From positions 2,775,501 to 2,839,500 of the forward strand of contig CANJKZ010000093.1 of the NCBI GenBank assembly GCA_947471745.1: a stretch of 64,000 bases of DNA, read 5' to 3'. A program made the position numbers and the translations under genes. This DNA is from Closterium sp. Naga37s-1. Taxonomy: Eukaryota > Streptophyta > Zygnematophyceae > Desmidiales > Closteriaceae. Under the pieces are notes generated by a model that worked only from the letters and a program-made list of their open reading frames with translations, made no database searches and had not been told where the DNA came from. Below, in pieces: positions 32,009 to 43,070 of this stretch (position 1 is the first letter of the stretch; the number at the start of each line of letters is the position of its first letter).

Positions 32009-32756
32009 GAGCCCGCCAAATAATGAGGACAACATGGAGGGTTGCATGTGGGTATAATGCAACTAGCGAATGTGGCGCAGATACGTGGCATGACCCACCC
32101 CAATGTATGACACATTCGGTTTGCATGTCATGGCCCTGGGCATGACACTCTACCGTAGCATGACACAACCCCTCGTCACGACACAATGCCATGGCATGAC
32201 AGAACCCCTTGGCTTGACACCCCCATAAGTAAGGCATACCCCTAACTTTGGCGTGATACAGCCCTGGGCATCAAACACTCCCTTAACACATTGGCAATGG
32301 CCATTAGCTAATCGACCATGAGGCCCTTAACACATCCTCATTGCATGGCAACCCCCGTACGCATGGTAAACCCCAACTTATGTAACACTCAGTGGCTTGC
32401 CACTCCCTAGGCATGACACATTCCAAACGCAAGACTCACGGGAGTGCATGAGACACCCAAAATCACGAAACACTTACTGGCATGCCACTCACTTGGCATG
32501 ACACTGCTCCTTGACCTAACACGTGGATTCACCTGAACCGAACCCGAAATCGTGCAACCCACGGTGGCATGACACTCCCTTGGCATGCCACCCTGTGCCA
32601 TGACCGCCCCTTGGCATGGCACAGCCATGGCCATTAGACATTTCACGGCAAGACACATTCCCTTAGCTTCACACCAGCCCTTGGCATGCCACGAGCTTTG
32701 GCATAGCATGCCCCTGATCATAACCCTCCCCATCGTATGACCCGTTTTATTTGTTC
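32009..32756. repeat. degenerate TGGCATG(A/C)CAC-rich region
   Basis: About 0.7 kb with no gene. The word TGGCATGACAC or close variants (GGCATGCCAC, AGCATGACAC, TGGCTTGACAC) occurs more than fifteen times, at irregular spacing of about 15-60 bp and often preceded by CCCTT or CCCC. It is not a regular tandem repeat. Origin unknown. Confidence 0.65.
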
Positions 32757-33217
32757 GACACAACCAGGTACCATGACACCTTCGAGCTGCGCGAGATCTC
32801 GCCGGTCGTGAAGTACCTGGGCTGGAGATTGTGCGCGACAGGACGGCGAGGAAGTTGTGGCTGCATCAGCAGAGCTACGTCGACAAGCTCCGCTGGCACT
32901 TGTTCCACGAGGAGCAGATTGTGCGCGTCCCAAAGACGCCGGTCTCCTTCGATGCCTACGCCGAGCTCACGTTCGACGACGAGAAGGCTCAGGAGCGCGA
33001 GGAGGAGGAGTGCCGTAGATGGTCCGCTCACTGCAGTTTGCAGAGACAACGACGAGGGAGGACATCGCTTTGCCTGCAGCAAGCTGGGGAGCGGCCTTAC
33101 GGCGAGGAGCGACCAGCACTTGTGCGAGGTCGACCGCTGTCTTGCCTACCTCGCCGATGTCCGTGGGCCGACCGTATATGCATTAAGGAACAGAAAAAGT
33201 GCCAGAAGGGCATGAAA
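32757..33217 (+). pseudogene. copia kappa, 3' half of RT and start of RNase H
   Basis: Begins YHDTFELREISPVVKYLG and continues RTARKLWLHQQSYVDKLRWH, then in other frames SKLGSGLTARSDQHLCEVDR (about 33078-33140). These match iota from NAFELREITPVQKYLG onward. Strand and GC-rich codon use are the same as in the 5' half at 9960-10436, and the two halves abut exactly in alignment. Broken by frameshifts near 32820 and 33018. Confidence 0.8.
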
Positions 33218-33232
33218 TGTGGATTATTGGAC

Positions 33233-34270
33233 TACGAGCTTCACTCTCTTGACTTCAGCACAGCTTTCTTGCAGGGCAGCCTGCACGAGGAGATCTGGCT
33301 GCGCCGCCCTCCTGGCTTCACTGGGTCGTTCCCTCTTGGTACCCAGTGGAGCCTCCGGCGGCCGGTCTACGGTCTTCGCCAGGCGCCACGTGAGTGGCAC
33401 GACACACTGAGGACTACACTTGCGGCTCTTGGGTTCGCGCCTTCTACTGCTGACCCATCGCTGTTTCTGCGCACCGACACTTCGGTGCCGCCGTTCTACA
33501 TCCTCGTGTACGTCGACGACTTGGTCTTTGCCACTGCTGACACTGAGGCTCTCGCCCTGGTGAAGTCGGAGCTCCAGAAGAGACACACGTGCATAGACCT
33601 GGGTGAACTGCGCAGCTACCTTGGCTTGCAGATCACCCGGGACAGAGCACGCCGCACCATCACACTGACTCAGTCACACATGGTGCAGTAGGTCCTTCAG
33701 CGCTTCGGCTTCACCTGGTCCTCGGCACAGGCCACTCCTCTGGCTACAGGTCACTCGCTCTCAGCTCCACCTTCGGACGAGTCCGTAGAGCCGAGTGGTC
33801 CTTACCCAGAGCTAGTTGGCTGTCTCATGTACCTGATGACTTGCACTCGTCCTGACCTCGCGTACCCTCTTGGCCTTCTGGCTCGCTACGTGGCTCCTGG
33901 TCGGCACCGAAAGGTGCACATGGATGCTGCTAAGAGGGTACTGCGCTAATTGTGCAGTACATCAGGCATGGGACTCGTGCTTGGAGGGAGGAGCTCAGTT
34001 GTCCTCACTGGGCACTCAGACGCTTCTTGGGTTGACGACCAGGCTACTCAGCGGTCGTCACAGGGTTACACCTTCAGCCTTGGCTCTGGTTCAGTTTCTT
34101 GGCGTTCTACACGCTCGTCTTCAGTTCTCAGCTCCAGTTGTGAGGCTGAGATCTACGCCACAGCCATGGCTGCACAGGAGTTACGCTGGCTCACCTACCT
34201 GCTGACTGACTTGGGAGAGCGGCCTCGTACTCCTCCAGTGCTGTACGTCGACAACAAGGCTACGATTATG
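33233..34270 (+). pseudogene. alpha-type copia RT/RNase H fragment between direct repeats
   Basis: A 1,038 bp piece closely related to alpha 30404-31420, from YELHSLDFSTAFLQGSLHEE to LYVDNKAT. It has an intact YVDDLVFATAD catalytic box (about 33507-33540), so it did not come from alpha itself. Stops lie at 33688-33690 and 33946-33948. It has no LTR, PBS or PPT. It is flanked by the 15 bp direct repeats TGTGG(A/C)TTATTGGAC (33218-33232 and 34271-34285, one mismatch), which look like a target duplication. Confidence 0.85.
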
Positions 34271-34285
34271 TGTGGCTTATTGGAC

Positions 34286-34437
34286 GATATTAAAATGCTC
34301 GGAACTTGAAAGTTGTATGCAAACAGCCTCCGCAAAGCAGAGGCCCAAAGATTCGTGTGTAGGAACGCATACAAATGCCACGATAAGCAAAGAGTCTATA
34401 TACAAGGCACGCAATCCATAAAATGAAGGGTACGCTC
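34286..34437. other. unassigned DNA between fragment and gamma
   Basis: 152 bp of AT-rich sequence with no feature seen. It ends with CGCTC (34433-34437), the left target duplication of gamma, and is therefore contiguous with 46170 onward in the ancestral sequence. Confidence 0.6.
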
Positions 34438-34560
34438 TGTGAGAAAGTAGGAATAAAAAATGACTAGAAACAGGACAGTACAAGGTTTGTATAGGCAAAA
34501 CCTAACAATACTATACCCCATAAGGAGTGCCCCACTACAGCCTACAATATAGTTCTGACA
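34438..34560 (-). repeat. gamma 3' LTR (intact)
   Basis: 123 bp from TGTGAGAAAG to GTTCTGACA, followed inward by the shared polypurine hairpin region at 34561-34583. Confidence 0.92.
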
Positions 34561-34779
34561 CACCCCTATAGGCAAAGTGGGGGACAAGCAAGAGAACAAG
34601 GCAAGGTCAAGCTCAGGGTGGATCACAACGTCACCACACATTCTGAGCACAAGTACAAGGCCACAAGGCCAGTTCACATGCAAGATTATAAATCAAGGTG
34701 AACATGTAAGACAGTTATCTCAACCTAGCAAGGGTAAACAAGCAGGTGCAGGTATATATAGATCACAGTACAAGCAAAG

Positions 34780-36519
34780 TCAAGAGGTAAGCAAGTGAGG
34801 CAAGGTAGGCACAAGACCTAACATAGTACAAAAACGCTGATGATCACAAGGCTGAAGTGCCTTGGTAAAGATATCAGCAGTGTTGGCCCGAGTGGCCACG
34901 TAAGCAAGACGAAGCTGACCACGCTGCTGCAACTCTCGAGCAAGGAAGTATCGCAGAGCAATGTGCTTCGTTCTGTGCTCCAGTCTGTGCTCCTGACACA
35001 AGGCCAGCATGGCCTTGTTGTCGACGTACAGAACTGGAGGAGAACGAGGTGCCTCTCCCAAGTCAGTCAGCAGGTAGGTGAGCCAGCGTAACTCCTGTGT
35101 AGCCATGGCCCCAGCGTAGATCTCAGCCTCACAACTAGAGCTGAGAACAAAAGACGAGCGGGTAGACCGCCACGAAACAGAGCCGGAACCAAGGCCGAAG
35201 GTGTAACCCTGTGACGACCGCTGCGTAGCCAAGTCGTCAACCCAAGAAGCGTCTACGTGACCAGTGAGGACAACTCTAGCCCGTCCTCCAAGCACGAGCC
35301 CCATGCCTGACGTACTGCACAGGTAGCGCAACACCCTCTTAGCTGCATCCATGTGCTCTGGTCGGTGTCTCCCAGGAGCAACATAGCGTGCCAAGATGCT
35401 AAGAGGGTATGCCAGGTCAGGTCGTGTGCAGGTCATCAGGTACATGAGGCAGCCAACAAGCTCTGGGTACGGGCCACTCGGCTCTACGCACTCATCCGAA
35501 GGCAGAGCTGAGAGCGAGTGGCGAGTAGACAGAGGAGTGGCCTGAGGCGAGGAGTACGTGAAGTTGAAGCACTGAAGGACCTGCTGCACCATGTGTAACT
35601 GAGTCAAGGTAATGGTGCACCGTGCTCTGTCCCGGGTGATCTGCAAGCCAAGATAGCTGCGCAGTTCACCCAGGTCTGTGCACGTGTGTCTCTTCTGCAG
35701 CTCGGACTTCACGTGGGCCAGTCCAGCAGTGTCAGCAGTAGCAAAGACCAAGTCGTCGACGTACACGAGGATGTAGAACAGCGGCAGAGTAGTGTCGGTG
35801 CGGAGAATCAGCGACGGGTCAGCAGTGGAAGGAGCAAACCCAAGAGCCGCAAGCGTAGTCCTCAGTGTGTCATGCAACTCATGGGGCGCCTGGCGGAGAC
35901 CATAGACTGGCCGCCGGAGGCTCCACTGGGTACCAGGAGGAAACGACCCAGTGAAGCCAGGTGGGCGGCGCAGCCAGATCTCCTCGTGCAGGCTGCCCTG
36001 TAGGAAGGCTGTGCTGAAGTCAAGAGAGTGAAGCTCGTAGTCACGCTAAGCAGCGACGTGCAGCAGTACCCGAAGAGTGGTCATCTTCAGGGTGGGAAAG
36101 AAGGTCTGAAAGTAGTCAACTCCCTGCCGCTGACTGAAGCCTCGAGCCACGTAACGCGCCTTGAAGACAAGCGGAGAACCCGGCGGCCGCTTCACCCCGA
36201 AAATCCACATGCCATCGACAATGTTCGCCCCAGGTGGGGGAACCTCGTCGACGTAAGTGCCTGTGGACTTCCATGAAGCCATCTCTGCGTCCATGGCTGT
36301 CTGCCACTGAGAGGAGTAGGGACCCTCTATCGCCTCTGCGTAAGAGCGCAGGGTCGGGATGTCTGGTGCATCCGGGTCTCCCTCAAGGGCAAGCAGCATG
36401 GACACGAGATGAGGTAAAGCAGCAGCAAAACACTGGAACTCCTCCTGCCTGTCCTCAAGGACGTCCGTGCTAAGAGCACACTCAGCGGCAGCGCATTTCG
36501 GGCAGGGCAGAAAAAACAA
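34780..36519 (-). pseudogene. pol: gamma pol remnant: RT and RNase H
   Basis: Two open pieces: 36519-36046 (from SLRSYAEAIEG-type RT N-terminus through WIFGVKRPPGSPLVFKARYV) and 35877-34780 (RT C-terminus with YILVYVDDLVFATAD, then RNase H to LGLVPTLPHLLTS). A TAG near 36046-36048 and a lost reading frame around 35878 separate them. The catalytic YVDD is intact. Nothing before the RT region remains, so this is an internally deleted Gag- and integrase-less copy. Confidence 0.88.
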
Positions 36520-36578
36520 ATCGTGGTGGGCCCTTGAAAATAAACTTCGGTCCCACTAGGGAACCTGCTCTGATACCA

Positions 36579-36653
36579 TGTGAGAAAGTAAAAATCAAGA
36601 ATGACTAGAAACAGGACAGTACAAGGTTTGTATAGGCAAAACCTAACAATATT
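36579..36653 (-). repeat. gamma 5' LTR, inner part
   Basis: First 75 bp (plus order) of the LTR, ending ATATT. Beta begins at the next base. The other part is 46117-46169. Confidence 0.9.
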
Positions 36654-36792
36654 TGTCGGAAACTAAGAGAGAATAAGAATGATTGACTAGAAGGAGAATG
36701 GGAGTACAAGTACCACAAACCTAGAGTAGTGTACCCCCTAAAAGGCTAACCCACTATAGCCTACACAAATAGAACAAGTATAATGTTTGACA
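36654..36792 (-). repeat. beta 3' LTR
   Basis: 139 bp, TGTCGGAAAC to ATGTTTGACA. It lies inside the gamma LTR. Confidence 0.93.
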
Positions 36793-37020
36793 CACCCCCA
36801 TAGGCTAAGTGGGGGAGAGCAAGGGGTCACAAGACCAGTCAAAGCAAAGCAAAACAAGCTCAGGGTGGATCTCAAGGATACCAAAAAAATTCCGAGCACA
36901 AGCAAGTGGTCACAAGACCAGTTCACATGCAGTTTGATAATATAACAAGAGGTACAGTGATCACAACCTAGCAAGTGTAAGCATGCAGGTATATATATAG
37001 AGATCACAGTACAAGCAGAG

Positions 37021-38667
37021 TCAAGAAGTGAGCAAGTGAGGGACAGTAGGCACAAGGCCTAGAACAGTACAGAAACGCTGATGATCACAAGGCTGAAGCG
37101 CCTTGGTGAACACATCAGCAGTGTTGGCCCGAGTGGCCACGTAGGTAAGACGAAGCTGACCACGCTGCTGCAGCTCTCGAGCAAGGAAGTAGCGCAGAGC
37201 GATGTGCTTCGTTCTGTGCTCCAATCTGTGCTCCTGACACAAGGCAAGGGCGGCCTTGTTGTCGACGTACAGCACTGGAGGAGAACGAGGCCGCTCTCCC
37301 AGGTCGGTCAGCAGGTAGGTGAGCCAGCATAGCTCTTGTGCAGCCATGGCTGTGGCGTAGATCTCAGCCTCGCAACTGGAGCTGAGAACTGAAGACGAGC
37401 GTGTAGAACGCCAAGAAACTGAGCCAGAGCCAAGGCTGAAGGTGTAACCCTGAGACGACCGCTGAGTAGCCTGGTCGTCAGCCCAAGAAGCGTCTGAGTG
37501 TCCTGTGAGGACAACGTCGCGCCGTCCTCCAAGCACAAGCCCCATGCCCGACGTACTGCACAAGTAGCGCAACACCCTCTTAGCGGCATCCATGTGCTCC
37601 TTCCGGTGACGGCCAGGAGCAACATAGCGTGCTAGGATGCTAAGAGGGTATACAAGGTCAGGTCGAGTGCAGGTCATCAGGTACATGAGGCAGCCCACAA
37701 GCTCTGGATACGGGCCACTCGGCTCTACGGACTCATCCGAAGGCAGAGCTGAGAGCGAGTGACCGGTAGGCAGAGGAGTGGGCTGAGGCGAGGAGTACGT
37801 GAAGCGGAAGCGCTGAAGGACCTGCTGCACCATGTGTGACTGAGTCAAGGTGATGGTGCGCTGTGCTCTGTCCCGGGTGATCCGCAAGCCAAGATAGCTT
37901 GTCAGCTCACCCAGGTCTGTGCACGTGTGTCTCTTCTGCAGCTCCGACTTCACGTGGGCGAGTGCCTCAGTGTCAGCAGTAGCAAAGACCAAGTCGTCTA
38001 CGTACACGAGAACGTAGAACGGCGGCAGAGTGGTGTCGGTGCGTAGAAACAGCGACGGGTAAGCAGTATAAGGAGCAAACCCAAGAGCAGCAAGAGTAGT
38101 CCTCAGTGTGTCGTGCCACTCACGGGGTGCCTGGCGGAGACCGTAGACTGGCCGCCGGAGGCTCCACTGGGTACCAGGAGCGAACGACCCAGTGAAGCCA
38201 GGTGGGCGGCGCAGCCAGATCTCCTCGTGCAGGCTGCCCTGTAGGAACGCAGTGCTGAAGTCAAGAGAGTGGAGCTCGTAGTCACGCTGAGCAGCGACGT
38301 GCAGCAGAACCTGAAGAGTGGTCATCTTCGCGGTCGGGGAGAAGGTCTGGAAGAAGTCAACTCCCTCTCGCTGACTGAAGCCTCGTGCAACGTAACGCGC
38401 CTTGAAGACAGGCGGAGAACCCGGCGGCCGCTTCACCCTGAAAATCCACATGCCACTGACGATGTTCGCCCCAGGTGGGGGAACCTCGTCGACGTAGGTG
38501 CCTGTGGACTTCCAGGAAGCCATCTCTGCGTCCATGGCTGTCTGCCACTGAGAGGAGTAGAGACCCTCCATCGCCTCTGCGTAGGAGCGTGGGGTCGGGA
38601 TGTCTGGTGCATCCGGGTCTCCCTCAGGGGCAATCAGCATGGACACGAGATGAGGTAAAGCAGCAGC
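37021..38667 (-). pseudogene. pol: beta RT and RNase H
   Basis: 541-codon open frame after an in-frame TGA at 38668-38670 (Cys or similar in sisters). It contains the whole RVT_2 domain: QTAMDAEMASWKSTGTYVDE, FKARYVARGFSQREGVDFFQ, FSTAFLQGSLHEEIWLRRPP, YGLRQAPREWHDTL and catalytic YVDDLVFATAD. RNase H follows (LTGHSDASWADD, SSSCEAEIYATAM, YVDNKAALALCQEHR), ending at a stop at 37021. All catalytic Asp residues are present, so this is the best preserved RT-RNase H of the alpha-beta family in the window. Confidence 0.93.
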
Positions 38668-38670
38668 AAA

Positions 38671-40335
38671 TCACTCAAACTCCTGCTGTCTGTCCTCAAG
38701 GACGTCCGTGCCAAGAGCACACTCACCCCCGACGGACGGAGGACAGACAGACTCAGACTCAGCAACAAGGCTAGCGGCGTAGTCTAGACGACAGGCGGCA
38801 GCAAAGTCAACAAGCTCAGCAACTAGAGCAGACGCAGCAGAGGACTCAAAGGAAGGGTCAGTGACAACAGTGGCAAGGAGACGCACGACAGTAGGACTGG
38901 CAGCACGAGCAAGGTCTGACGGCGGGTCAGCAACGTCAGGAAGAGAGGACGCAGGAGGAGACGGCAGAGGGACACGCTGTGGAGCAGTGGAAGGACGCAG
39001 GGTCATATAGTGAGTGCCAAGGACAGGAGGAGGACGCTCACGCGGAACACGACGACCAGTGCGGGCAGCGCGGACAGGCGACTCTGGACGAGACTCAGGA
39101 GACGCAGGACTAGACTCAGGCGACGAAGGACGAGACTCAGGCTCATGACGCTCCGTAAGACTACCCGTCGGCGCAGTGTAAGGAGAAGGAGCAGGCAGCG
39201 GAGAGCCAGGATGTAACTGTGACTGCGACTGGACAGACGGTGGACTCAATAGGGGAGGAGTAGGACCAGTAGAGGGCGGGAGACCAAGAACCTGCTGAAG
39301 GAGCGGAACGTAGTACGGCCGCGGCCGCTCAGCACCTCCAGCTCCAACCCCCTCAGCAGGCCCAGTCCCAGCAGCTCCAGTACCTCCAGTACGAGCACCT
39401 CCAGGACCAGTGGCTCTAGCAGCTCCAGCACCAGCACCTCCAGCAGCTCCAGCAGCACCGCCAGCAGCAGCAGTGCCTACAACAGCTCCAGCACCAGCAG
39501 CACCTCCAGTAGCACCAGCACCAGCAGCACCTCCAGCAGCAGCTGCACCAGCAGCACCTCCAGCAGCTCCAGCAGCACCAGCACCAGCAGCAACTCCAGC
39601 AGCTCCAGCAGCACCAGCACCAGCAGCACCTCCAGCAGCGCCAGCAGCACCGCTAGCAGCAGCAGCACCTCCAGCAGCTCCAGCAGCACCAGCACCAGCA
39701 GCACCTCCAGCAGCGCCAGCAGCACCGCCAGCAGCAGCAGTACCTCCAGCAGCTCCAGCAGCACCAGCACCAGCAGCACCTCCAGCAGCGCCAGCAGCAC
39801 CGCCAGCAGCTCCAGCACTAGGGTCCGCGACACTAGGAGCGCCACTCCGGAGACTGCAGCGCCGAGCGTACCACTCTCGGAGCCGCTGGGGAGAGGGCGG
39901 CTCCCGCCTAGGAGGGGGAGCACGAGCACCAGCTCCAGCAGCACTCCTAGCTCCAGAAGCACCCCTCCTGAGGCTGCAGTACTGTAAGTACCACTCACGC
40001 AGCTGCTGTGAGGAGAGAGCTCCTCCAGGTGTAGTACGCTCAGTCGCAGCACCCTCTGGCTCAGTACCCTCAGACGTAGCTCTCCCAGGCTCAGCACCCC
40101 CAGACTCAGCATCCCCAGACTCAGCACCCGCAGGCTCCGCACCCCCAGGCTCAGCACCCCCAGACTCCGCAACCCCAGGCTCCACACCCCCAGGCTCCGC
40201 ACCCCCAGGCTCCGCACGCTCAGGCTCAGCACCCCTAGCAGGACGAGAGTCGACAGCTACCTCGACAGGCTCAACAGGGTCTACCTGGGACACACCTGAA
40301 GGAGCGGCACCCTGAGGGGGGAGGGGGTCTACCAC
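38671..40335 (-). pseudogene. beta integrase-RT linker region
   Basis: 554-codon frame, almost all low complexity: GGAEPGGVEPGVAESGGAEP-type repeats, two LREWY motifs (39986-40015 and 39866-39892), a long Gly/Ala run with units such as AAGGAAGAG (39840-39400), then RPRPYYVPLLQQVLGLPPST and a Pro/Ser/Arg part before RT. Such length between integrase and RT is unusual for copia. It is out of frame with the integrase ORF because of a ten-base homopolymer (G on plus) near 40368-40377. Confidence 0.85.
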
Positions 40336-42164
40336 ATCAGCACCTGGCGCGAGGAAGAGAGGCGGGGGGGGGGGAGCGGGGCAGTGCGGTAGGGGAAGAA
40401 GCGGTAGTAGGGCACCGACTCGTCAAAAGTGACGTCCTGAGAGGGCAGGACACGGCGCGAGGTGGCGTGGTAAAACTGCCAACCAGACGCGTCCGGGACA
40501 AAGCCAAGGAAGACACAAGGAACAGCGCGGGAGGAGAGCTTGTCCGCGGACGTATCGCGAACAAAAGCTCGAGATCCCCAGACCCGAAAACGCGACGCAT
40601 CGCCAACCTCTCCCGTCCAACGCAGTGTCGGCGAAGTCTCCGGAACGGAGACACGGGGCCAGAGGTTGAGCTGATGTGCAGCGTATCGGACCGCAAACGG
40701 CCACATAAAGTGGGGGGCAGCCGCATGGATCAAGGAGGTACGAGCGACCTCCATGACCAAGCCAATGCGGCGCTCAGTAACCCCATTCTGCTGTGGAGAG
40801 GCCGGAAGCGTGAACGACTGGCGGATGCCGTGCTCCGCACAGTAGGCTGCCAAGAGGTCGGAGGAGAACTCACCACCTCTGTCAGAGTGCAGACGCAAGA
40901 CAGGAAAGTCCGAGTGGAACCGCTCGCTGAGCTGGAGACGAGAAGCGCGGATCCAAGGGATCAAAACATCAGGGACCTCACCCTTGGTGCGCAAGGGGAA
41001 GACCGTGGTGTAGCGCGAGTAGTCGTCAACAACGATCAGGAAGTACCTCTCCTGACCCTGTCCACGGACGCGGGCTGGGCCCCACACGTCCATGTGGAGT
41101 GTCTGCAAGGGAGCAGTCGTCGGGGGAAACGAGGAGGAGTGAGGAGCGGCGCGCTGCCGCCCCTCGACACAGGGAAGACAGGGAGGAGCAGGCGAGGGTG
41201 GGAGGGGAGGGAGAACCCTGGGAAGACCAGAGACAAGGTACCGTTTGTGCATGCCACGAAGGCGCTGCACTGACGGGTGACCAAGGCGGTGGTGCCAGAG
41301 AACGATCTCATGCACTAGAGAGCGACACGAGCAGGGGGCCGACAGATGACCTGACGCAGACGCAGACGCAGCTACCTGAGGGGACTCAGTGGTCAGTGTG
41401 TACAGGTCCGACCCTGGCTGCCGAATGAAGGTAGCCAGGTGACGGCCCATCCGAGCACACGTGCAGTGTGTTACGCACTCGTAGGCAGGGGTGAACTGGT
41501 GGACACCCCCGTCCTGGAGCGCACAACCCGCCACCAAGTTCGTAGACAACGAGGGGAGGTGGAGACCTGACAGTGTGCCCGACGGAACCGCAGGACAAGG
41601 AAGGACAGTGGAGGAGGTCGCAATGACCGGACCCCCAGAGGGGTCAGCGAGGGAGACAGCAACTGGCCGAGCAAGCTGCTCAAGGGCAGTGCGGTCACGA
41701 AAGAAACAGCGAGAAGCACCTGAGTCCAGTGTGAAGGCGTGCAGCGCCTCAGTAGACTCAGTACCAGGGGGCGCAGACTCACGAGCACCTAGAGCAGCAG
41801 CCTCAGCAGCACCTGGGGCAGCAGACAGGCGAGTACCTGGAGCGGCAGCCTCACCAGTACCTAGGGCAACAGACGCACTAGCACCTAGAGCGGCAGCCTC
41901 ACTGGTCCGAATGCCCGGGTCGGGCGGAACACGCAGGTACTGAGCACCCTCTCCACTAGTAGACAACACATACATGGCAGTGAGAATAGCATCAAAGTCA
42001 AGAGCATAGATATCAATGTTCTTCCTCATCAGATCAGCCCAGCGGGGCAGCTCAGTGGCAGCAGGGAACTGAGTGCGCCAAGCGTCGTCGAGGCGGGAGA
42101 AGCAGCGCTGCGCGGTGTGCGCCCTCCCACACGTCTGGCCAGTGCGGTCACCAGTGCGGATGAC
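40329..42164 (-). pseudogene. beta nucleocapsid end, protease and integrase
   Basis: The open frame begins inside the delta LTR. The beta part starts at 42164 with YVIRTGDRTGQTCGRAHTAQ, the distal part of an expanded zinc knuckle whose first Cys lies beyond delta (CX13CX3HX4C). Protease FTLDSGASRCFFRD is at about 41745-41700. The GAG-pre-integrase block LWHHRLGHPSVQRLRGMH is at about 41305-41250. Integrase has LHMDVWGP, HSDRGGEFSSDLL and QQNGVTERR (D, D, E all present). It ends by frameshift in the poly-G run. Confidence 0.92.
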
Positions 42165-42169
42165 GTACG

Positions 42170-42387
42170 TGTCAGAATATGTTGTTTGTGTAGCCTGCAG
42201 TGGGGTACTCAATAGTGAGTACAGCCCTTTAGGGTTTGCTATTTGTATCCTGCTGCTTGCTAGTACAATCATCCCCTTTCTCAATTCTGTTCCTGCACAC
42301 AACTCTCGCTCGTACTTGACGCCTCGTTCTAGTCTTCCTGTGGCCTAGGCTACTAAGCCTAGGCCCGACTACTTAGTATGTTTGACA
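42170..42387 (+). repeat. delta 5' LTR
   Basis: 218 bp. Contains a perfect hairpin GTACTCA-ATAG-TGAGTAC in the core and the CCTAGG-N8-CCTAGG pair at 42344-42363. Confidence 0.94.
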
Positions 42388-42529
42388 TGGTATCGGAGGG
42401 CGGCATGTCTGCCGCCTTCCTGTGTATGGGCCCACCACCTGCTTCCGCTGCCGTACTGTCCGCCGCGCGCCCCGTGGTGCGCGGCGCCGAAATTAGGGTT
42501 TCTGCCCGCCGCGCGCTCGGGGCGCGTGG

Positions 42530-43070
42530 CGGCTTACCTCTCCGTGGCGCCCGTCGTGGCGCCCGTCGTTTCTACTGCTACCGGGGGCCCGCGCGGCCTC
42601 CCCTCCCGTCGCCCGTCGTGGCGACCACGGGGGCTTGCGCGCGGTCCCCTCCCGTCGTCCGTCGTGGCGACCTCGGGGGACCGCGCGGCCTCCCCTCCCG
42701 TCGTCCGTCGTGGCGACCACGGAGGCCCGCGCGGCTTCCCCTCCCGTCGTCCGTCGTGGCGACCACGGGGGCCCGCGCGGCCTCCCCTCCCGTCGTCCGT
42801 CGTGGCGACCAAGGGGGCCCGCGCGCGGTCCCGTCTCGTCGCCCGTCGTGGCGACCACGGGGGCCGCGCGGCCTCCCCTTCCCGTCGCCCGTCGTGGCGG
42901 TCCGGGGGGGCCCACGCGGCGCCCTTCCCGTCGCCCGTCGCGGCGGCTCTTGGGGCCCGCGCGGCGCCCTTCCCGTCGCCCATCGCGGCGGCCCTGGGGC
43001 CCGCGCGGCTCCCTTTCTCGTCGCCCGTCGAGGCGCCCTGGGGGGCGCGCTCTTCCCCCCCCCTTCCTCC
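42530..43070. repeat. GC-rich minisatellite in delta
   Basis: Tandem units of about 45 bp, core CGTCGTGGCGACCACGGGGG, degenerating toward the right. All six frames stay open for long distances, giving false Arg/Pro-rich proteins. A C-homopolymer of about 18 follows at 43227-43244. Confidence 0.85.

Noticed and set aside
42170..42302. Start of the 657-codon beta frame within the delta LTR
   Set aside because: The N-terminal 45 or so residues are LTR sequence read by chance. Beta coding begins only at the insertion junction (42164).
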